Both the position numbers and the translations under genes were made by a program. From Phoronis australis (Eukaryota; Phoronida; Phoronidae), in NCBI GenBank assembly GCA_002633005.1, contig NMRA01000017.1, positions 1,624,888 to 1,673,831 of the forward strand: 48,944 nt of DNA, in the 5' to 3' direction. How positions within the stretch are numbered: position 1 is the first letter of the stretch; every line of letters begins with the position of its first letter. Positions 43,647-48,944 of the stretch are shown piece by piece. The notes below the pieces were generated by a model. It was not told the origin of the DNA. It saw only the letters and a list, made by a program, of their open reading frames with translations, and ran no database searches.

Positions 43647-44154
43647 ACATCACGGCGTTTTCCCGTTGCTCCCAACTTGTTCGATTCTATAGCCCAACAA
43701 CAAGTTGGGAAGTTTACCCCTGTAGTCAATATGTAGTGATTACTACTCCATTCTGGCATTCGTTGTTGGAGGGCCAGCTCTCTTTTGTTCGATAATTGCT
43801 CTTATCATCAAAAAGATTGTATCTACCCTGACTCGGCTGTGCTTTTAGAAATAAAAGTTAAGTTATAACATATTTGAACAGTCTAATGGTGATCACGTTT
43901 AATTTTCGAATCGCCAAAATCGTCCAACTGCAACCCGTACGATAATCTATTCTTTTTGAATGTACCAATTCGCTCTGGGTTTGATGGTGTTCCCACGTGG
44001 TCTGTAATACGCCTGTTAGATAATTGGCCTGCCTGTTGTCATAACAGATAAAAGACTTTGCTTTTGGCAGTTAACAATGAAGCTAGATGTTATCACACTC
44101 GATCAGAACCCCCTTCGTCTGGTAAAGCTACTGAATAGGGAAACGCTGTCATGT
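43647..44154. mobile_element. Non-autonomous DNA element, copy 1 (empty site)
   Basis: The ends are inverted: ATCACGGCGTTTTCCCGTTG at the left and, from the right, ACATGACAGCGTTTCCCTAT. The body is homologous to 44261-44772 plus 45913-45940 (TTGTTCGATTCTATAGCCCA, GGAGGGCCAGCTCTCTTTTG and GAAGCTAGATGTTAT among many others). At 44121-44135 it reads GGTAAAGCTACTGAA without the retrotransposon present in copy 2. Confidence 0.82.
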
Positions 44155-44772
44155 GGTTATCCTTGAGCCCTGCCCCTCCCCCCTCCCCAACTCAGCTGGA
44201 TTCGCCCCTGGTATGAATAACACATGGGTACTGCGACAGATGTGTGTGCATTGTAGCCCATTACGACATTTTCCCGTTGCCCCCAACTTGTTCGATTCTA
44301 TAGCCCAACAACAAGTGGGGAAGTTTACCCCTGCAGCCAATATCTTACACGACTGATTAACTCCATTCTGGCACTTATGGTTGGAGGGCCAGCTCTCTTT
44401 TGTTCGATCAAATTGCTCTAATCTCCATTAAGATCGTATCTACCCTGACTGGGCTGTGCTGTTAAAAATAAAAGTTAGGTTATAACATATTTGAACATAA
44501 AACAATAGCATTTCTGAAATCTTCGTCAAATGATGATCATGTTTAGTTTTTGAACCAATAAAATCGCCAAACTGCAACCGAAGTTACGACAATCTATTGT
44601 TTCCGAATACACCAATTCACTCTGACTTTGACTGTGTTCACAGGTGGTCTGTAATAAGCCTGGTAGATAAGTGGCCTGCTTGTTGTCATAACAGACAAAA
44701 GAGTGTGCTTGGAAGTTAACAAAGAAGCTAGATGTTATTACACTTTCAAAACCTCCTGTACCTCTGGTAAAG

Positions 44773-45478
44773 GACCTGGTGTTAGAGATATTAGTATCGA
44801 AAACCTTCATAAAGAGACTGGTATAATGAAAATTCACACAAGACATCAATTCCTATCTGCTTGTTGTATGTACAAATGTTTTAAAGGTCTTGTCCCATCT
44901 AACTTATGTGCTAAGTTTAAGATGACTACTAATCGCTACAATGCTAGGTTCTCATCATCATCTGATTCCAATTTTCCTAAACGCAGAAGCGAGACTGGGA
45001 AAAATCATTTTTCTACAGCGGGCCCCTTTTATGGAACTCTCTCTCTCTCTCTCTCTGCAGATGCCAAATCTACATCATCCTTTCTAACCTTTAAAAGAAA
45101 TATAAGAAATAGATTTAACACCATGTATTGTCTAAGAATTGCATGTTTATTCATTTGTTATTTATACAATGTCTTACTTTTATTAATTATTTATTGTCTG
45201 CTTTAATTTCATATTTATATTTTTTATTTTTAGTTAATTATCTTGTTTTAATTTCTTTATTTTTTATTTATCATATTTTATTTTTATTTTGCTTCATCAG
45301 TCTTTCCATATTAATTTCTTATTCTTTGCTTATTACTTAAATTTGTCTTTCATTGTGTAATTCTGTTTTTGTCTTACTATCTGTTTATTTTTTACTGAGG
45401 GCCCCCATGGAAAGCATTGTGAACTGATGGGGCTACCCTCATTGTAAATATTACATTAATAAATAATAAATAAATAAA
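44773..45478 (+). pseudogene. Non-LTR (CR1/L2-like) retrotransposon 3' end, copy 2
   Basis: Reads GVRDISIENLHKETGIMKIH, QFLSACCMYKCFKGLVPSNL, PKRRSETGKNHFSTAGPF, DAKSTSSFLTFKRNIRN, then a 3' UTR of about 350 bp ending TTACATTAATAAATAATAAA. It is homologous to the copy at 23611-24335 but has lost about 50 bp at the 5' side and has a CT-dinucleotide expansion (about 45039-45056) that shifts the 'LWNSLP' motif out of frame. It is 5'-truncated in the manner of target-primed insertion. Confidence 0.88.
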
Positions 45479-45912
45479 CTGTAGTCTCGTCTAGTTTTTT
45501 ATGTGCCCACATATTTATTTGTGGACCCATTATGCCTTGACCACCATACGGCGGCCGGCCGCTGTCCGGTCGCTGTCTGCTGCTCTTTCTCCAAAACCCT
45601 TTGATGTATGTTCATGAAATTTTGAGTACATGTTCCTTTCTTGTATGGTACGGCATGAGCTAATTTGTGGATGGATCTAACAACTGGTGAGTCCCCTAGT
45701 GGCAATTTTATTTTTTTTTGACGTTTTCCTCTTCAAAGGTCCTTGATCGATCTCTTAAACTTTGGCATATAAGTATCTATTAAAGAGATGATGCTATATT
45801 CCCGTGTTTGGACGTATTCAAGGTATTTTAATAGTCTCTAAAACTGTCTAATTTATTTAACCCTGAGGGGCTACCGTCATTACATTAATAAAAAATAATA
45901 AATAATAAAAAG
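45479..45912 (-). repeat. Satellite piece downstream of the retrotransposon, with second tail
   Basis: 45479-45853 is the reverse complement of about 23200-23600 (minisatellite-like GGCCGGCCGCTGTCCGGTCG, decayed motif near 45700). It is followed by CCCTGAGGGGCTACCGTCAT and TACATTAATAAAAAATAATA, a second version of the retrotransposon's own 3' end, immediately before the target sequence resumes. Confidence 0.85.
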
Positions 45913-45999
45913 TCACTGAACGGGAAAACGCTGTCACGTATTGCTTCAAACTTCAAGCACGCGGGTAAATTAAGTCTAGTGTAGAAATGAAATATTTGC

Positions 46000-46260
46000 T
46001 GTCACGCCACTTAATTGCATGACGAGGCTAAAAATCGTTCCTCGTCCGCCATTATCTTTCTTTGTTGTAAAGCTTGCAATGATTGCCGAGATAGGCTACA
46101 CACAGCCCCTCGGTTGGCTGGTTTACTAGGGGCTACAATACTTCCCATCGCTATCTGTACTTGTTTCGTCCAGTGTATTTTACTAAAACAGGCGGTAAAC
46201 AAAATCCGCTCGCCCCTTAAGAGTTTTCACCTCGCCAAAATACATTATACACTTAAAACT
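46000..46260 (-). repeat. Partner segment of 42570-42840
   Basis: It shares the 22-nt GGGGCTACAATACTTCCCAT segment and the AGCCCCT…AGGGGCT stem (46104-46110 with 46128-46134). An ATGGCGGACGAGG sequence on minus (YY1-like) lies near 46043. Confidence 0.5.
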
Positions 46261-46299
46261 ATCACTAGAAACGCTTATTCATACTGCAGCAAACCTTGG

Positions 46300-48000
46300 T
46301 GAAAATCAGCCAGTTTAGGAAACACTTTATTGCCCCAAGTTTACTGCCCGTCTATTATTTGGAATCCAATGCACTGTGTATGACTATTGTCCAGTTCAGC
46401 AGAAGATAACTGACTTTCAGGGTACTTAACTTTCTCTGGTCAAGAGGTCAGTCACAACTGTTGCTATTATTGTGAAACAATGTGCATACTACATTTCTTG
46501 TGAATAACCTCACCAGGAAGCATGTTCTTTTGGTCAAATTTTGTGCATAATTACAGACTTGTACTCAGAAAAGGTACACGTTTTCTGAAAATAGAAAGAT
46601 AGTATAATTCAACTTTTTACTCAACACAAATCCGTCTTAAAATGAACATGTTTTTTACTAAAACTTAGCAAAGAAACAATGTTGCAGGAAAGATAAAGTA
46701 TTATCAGCAAGGCCAAATTTCATTTCACATAAATATTTATGAATAGATCTCAGTTTTAAAATATCCTTTTTTATTTTGTGCAGCTTTTTAAGATGAAAAC
46801 TGATATTTTCATAAAATTCATTCAATTAAAGCCTCAATTTTTTACAGTATCTTATTCAAAAACACGCCCTTTTAAAAAATCAGTCTGGAAAACAACGTAA
46901 ACAGCACAGCATCTGTTTCATTTGAGTCCGATAAGCTGTTATTGAGATACCAAGTTGGCAAAATTTTGAAATTTTCATCACTCATAACCATAAAGTAAGA
47001 CATCAACTTTTAACCTGGAGGTAAAGGTTAATATCGAATTAAGTACATGAACAGCTAAACTGTTAATCGCACGTAAATTTGGATTGAAAACTCCGCTTAA
47101 AAAAGAAAGACAAGAGGTTGTTTTAAAATATTTTATTTAAAGTAAGTTTTTACAAACATAACAAAAAGTGAGCTTTATAGATAATCCAGAACATCACTTT
47201 CCATATCACTGTGAAGACAGCTATATACACAAAGTAATAAAAATATAATAGTGGTTAAAATCCCTACTTAATACGGACATAAACAAAAGCAGACAAGTAA
47301 ATATTCGCAGGCGAATATGTCGAAGCTGTCCAAAATGACCAGGTACCAATATCCTAAAGGCACAGTGTCACACGACGGCATAAAAATAAGATTTTATTAG
47401 GGTTGCTATACAGTTACTAACTACTATGTATCACACTATGAATTACAGGTAGAACTTCAAATGGAAATTTGGATGTCTAGGCGGAAGGGCATCCACGGTC
47501 TCTCTGGAATAGTAATGCCGCAAAATGTCTGGCATATAAAGTACATAAATCAGGTAACTTGGTCTACAAAATATGATCGCCAGTAAGAAGACCTGCATCA
47601 TCACCATATCAGATTCGTTCAACCAATATTGCATAGCTAATCAATGCAAAAGGACAAATAACATTTATATCCGTGAGGTCAGGAAACAATTGGCCCACAG
47701 CTACAAGTGCTCCTGTTTCATGAAAGTTTACTAAGTCTAGAAAATTCTATTATTGGCATGATGTCATCATCACTATTCAACAAGCTATTATGTCATTATA
47801 TCAGAGTCAAACCATAGCCTATTACAATGATCTATGGGTCAACAAGAACTTCAACTGAGTTTGAACTATTGTGATTCCGTCGTCTTTCATGACGAAAATT
47901 TAGGTTTGTTAGAAATGAAAAGTTCCAAGATTTTGGAATCGTAAATTAATAATATTGTGTCAATATAATTCAGACACTACTGTTAAACTGAGATAATTTA
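46300..48000. other. AT-rich sequence with no recognised feature
   Basis: The 5' exons of the minus-strand gene could lie here or beyond the window. One acceptor-like site near 46594 (ctattttcag on minus) is followed by a short open frame but lacks a convincing donor. Confidence 0.4.
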
Positions 48001-48009
48001 TACGCCTAA

Positions 48010-48345
48010 ACGTGCAGAATTACCCCACACTTGGCGCAGTCATACTGTTCACTAAATAGCCCGGGTGTAGCAGCTCCCGGCACCTGTTCCAGCCATGGGC
48101 GAAGCGTACCTCCGTCCCCCTCCGGTTTGGTACCCGAGTTCGGGTTAGGTATACGGCGGACAGCACTTGTAAGTAGTCATGCACATCATTCATTTCATAT
48201 CTACTTTATTTCGTGTGTCCCTGTGGACGGGTATAAGCTGTCTTACAGCATATCTTGTGGCGCTTTTTATTGCCCATTTTACCTGAGGCAAAGGTTATGA
48301 TTTTTTATTCACTATTTTTACTTGTAATTGTAATTGTAATTGTAT
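48010..48345 (+). repeat. Possible SINE-like retroposon with TTGTAA tail
   Basis: A GC-rich head with GAGTTCGGGTTAGG (B-box-like) and TTGGCGCAGTC (weak A-box-like) is followed by an A/T-rich body and a short (TTGTAA)3-4 tail at 48322-48342. There is no second copy in the window, so this is tentative. Confidence 0.3.
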
Positions 48346-48944
48346 TAGTCACATTAAATTACCTTATATCGCCTACCTTATCTTATCATCTCTGGTAACG
48401 AGCTTGCGACGGAACGTTTGTCGATTGTGAAATCTAACGAGCTACCTGTAGTAGAATAGTGGAGAATAACTCGACTTAGTAGCAGCGTTGTGTTGTGTTG
48501 TGGACAGTCTCGGTCCGTCAATGAGATGGTTGTATTCAGTAACTAAGTGTGGAACACTCAATTACACTAGTAAAGCAACTGGCAGTAGCAAGATGAGGAC
48601 TGTCTTTATTAGACAAGTGAACCGATTTATATACAAGTCACAAATAGGTGGGTTGCATGCACTAAACTTTATGATTCAATATTCTACAGGAAAATAACAG
48701 GAAGCAACTCTAAAACTTTCACAACAATCATCTGAACTACTCTGTTGTGTTTGCCATATATGGTAATGGTCAGCTGTCTTTAGGCAATGTTTCTGTGAAT
48801 GACCATTACGCAATCTTGTTTACTACAGAGATCATCAAAACATGTGTGGATGCACCGGATGGGTTGGTCGCTGACTCAGCTGACAGCCAAAACAAGTTTC
48901 TATAAACAAAAACAATTGTCTAGCAAAGAAATAATATCAATAAG
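48346..48944. other. Terminal sequence with no recognised feature
   Basis: A plus frame at 48488-48697 has no family resemblance. No splice-bounded exon is seen on minus. Confidence 0.35.

Larger units (their letters stand above)
44261..45940. mobile_element. Non-autonomous DNA element, copy 2, carrying a retrotransposon insertion
   Basis: It has the same body as copy 1 and starts ACGACATTTTCCCGTTGC. It is split after CTGGTAAAG (44772) and resumes at TCACTGAACGGGAAAACGCT (45913), ending in the right inverted end. The interrupting 1.14 kb (44773-45912) is the retrotransposon-satellite composite. A short AAAG/AAG direct repeat flanks the insertion. Confidence 0.85.

Noticed and set aside
44526-44849. 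Minus-strand frame of 107 codons
   Set aside because: It lies across the DNA-element/retrotransposon junction, antisense to the retrotransposon frame, so it cannot be an ancestral coding unit.
1-48944. CRISPR arrays, operons, ribosome binding sites, tRNA or rRNA genes
   Set aside because: No spaced short direct repeats of CRISPR type, no prokaryotic gene layout, and no cloverleaf or rRNA sequence that I could recognise.

Overview
The window looks like nuclear DNA of an intron-rich marine invertebrate animal, most plausibly a deuterostome or lophotrochozoan. The evidence is AT-rich sequence, GT-AG introns of several kb, short phased exons, many decayed Penelope-like, non-LTR and DNA transposons, and no operon-like packing. 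I cannot name the species. There is no bacterial or viral gene content.

The main gene is on the minus strand and runs from at least 42.16 kb down to 3.17 kb. I recognise ten exons by splice sites, open frames and matching phases: 42040-42160, 40159-40314, 39664-39752, 35898-35944, 32874-32995, 17584-17870, 15003-15057, 12191-12331, 10797-11020 and 3166-3296. The encoded pieces (about 455 residues) read like the N-terminal lipid-transfer module (vitellinogen/LPD_N type) of the large lipid transfer protein family: a beta-rich part followed by an alpha-helical superhelix. Two joins are not phase-compatible (exon 4 to 5, exon 5 to 6), so at least one small exon is missing at each. The start and the C-terminal part lie outside the window or were not found.

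Almost everything else is repeat-filled intron. Most striking is a satellite-like family at 13.6-14.9, 18.96-22.9, 23.2-23.6, 26.0-28.0 and 28.14-29.6 kb. It is built of about 150-bp monomers, and each carries a copy of a motif such as CCACTAGGTGGCGC, which closely resembles the CTCF core. About 45 copies are present, nearly all in the same orientation, in a three-monomer higher-order unit of about 457 bp. A piece of this family appears to have been carried by a 5'-truncated non-LTR retrotransposon into a second site (44.77-45.91 kb), for which a tandem duplicate preserves the empty site.

Other content: Penelope-like element fragments with GIY-YIG endonuclease remnants (9.7-11.8 kb, one pair in inverted orientation); an RNase H-bearing non-LTR fragment at 15.2-16.5 kb with a sliver at 24.8 kb; a second RNase H fragment at 31.7-32.05 kb; a hAT-like insertion with an identifiable empty homologue; long hairpins at 4.44-5.09, 16.57-16.64, 38.29-38.42 and 42.19-42.27 kb; and three promoter-like motif clusters (3.84, 33.48 and 37.46 kb). 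All calls come from reading the sequence; no database search was possible.
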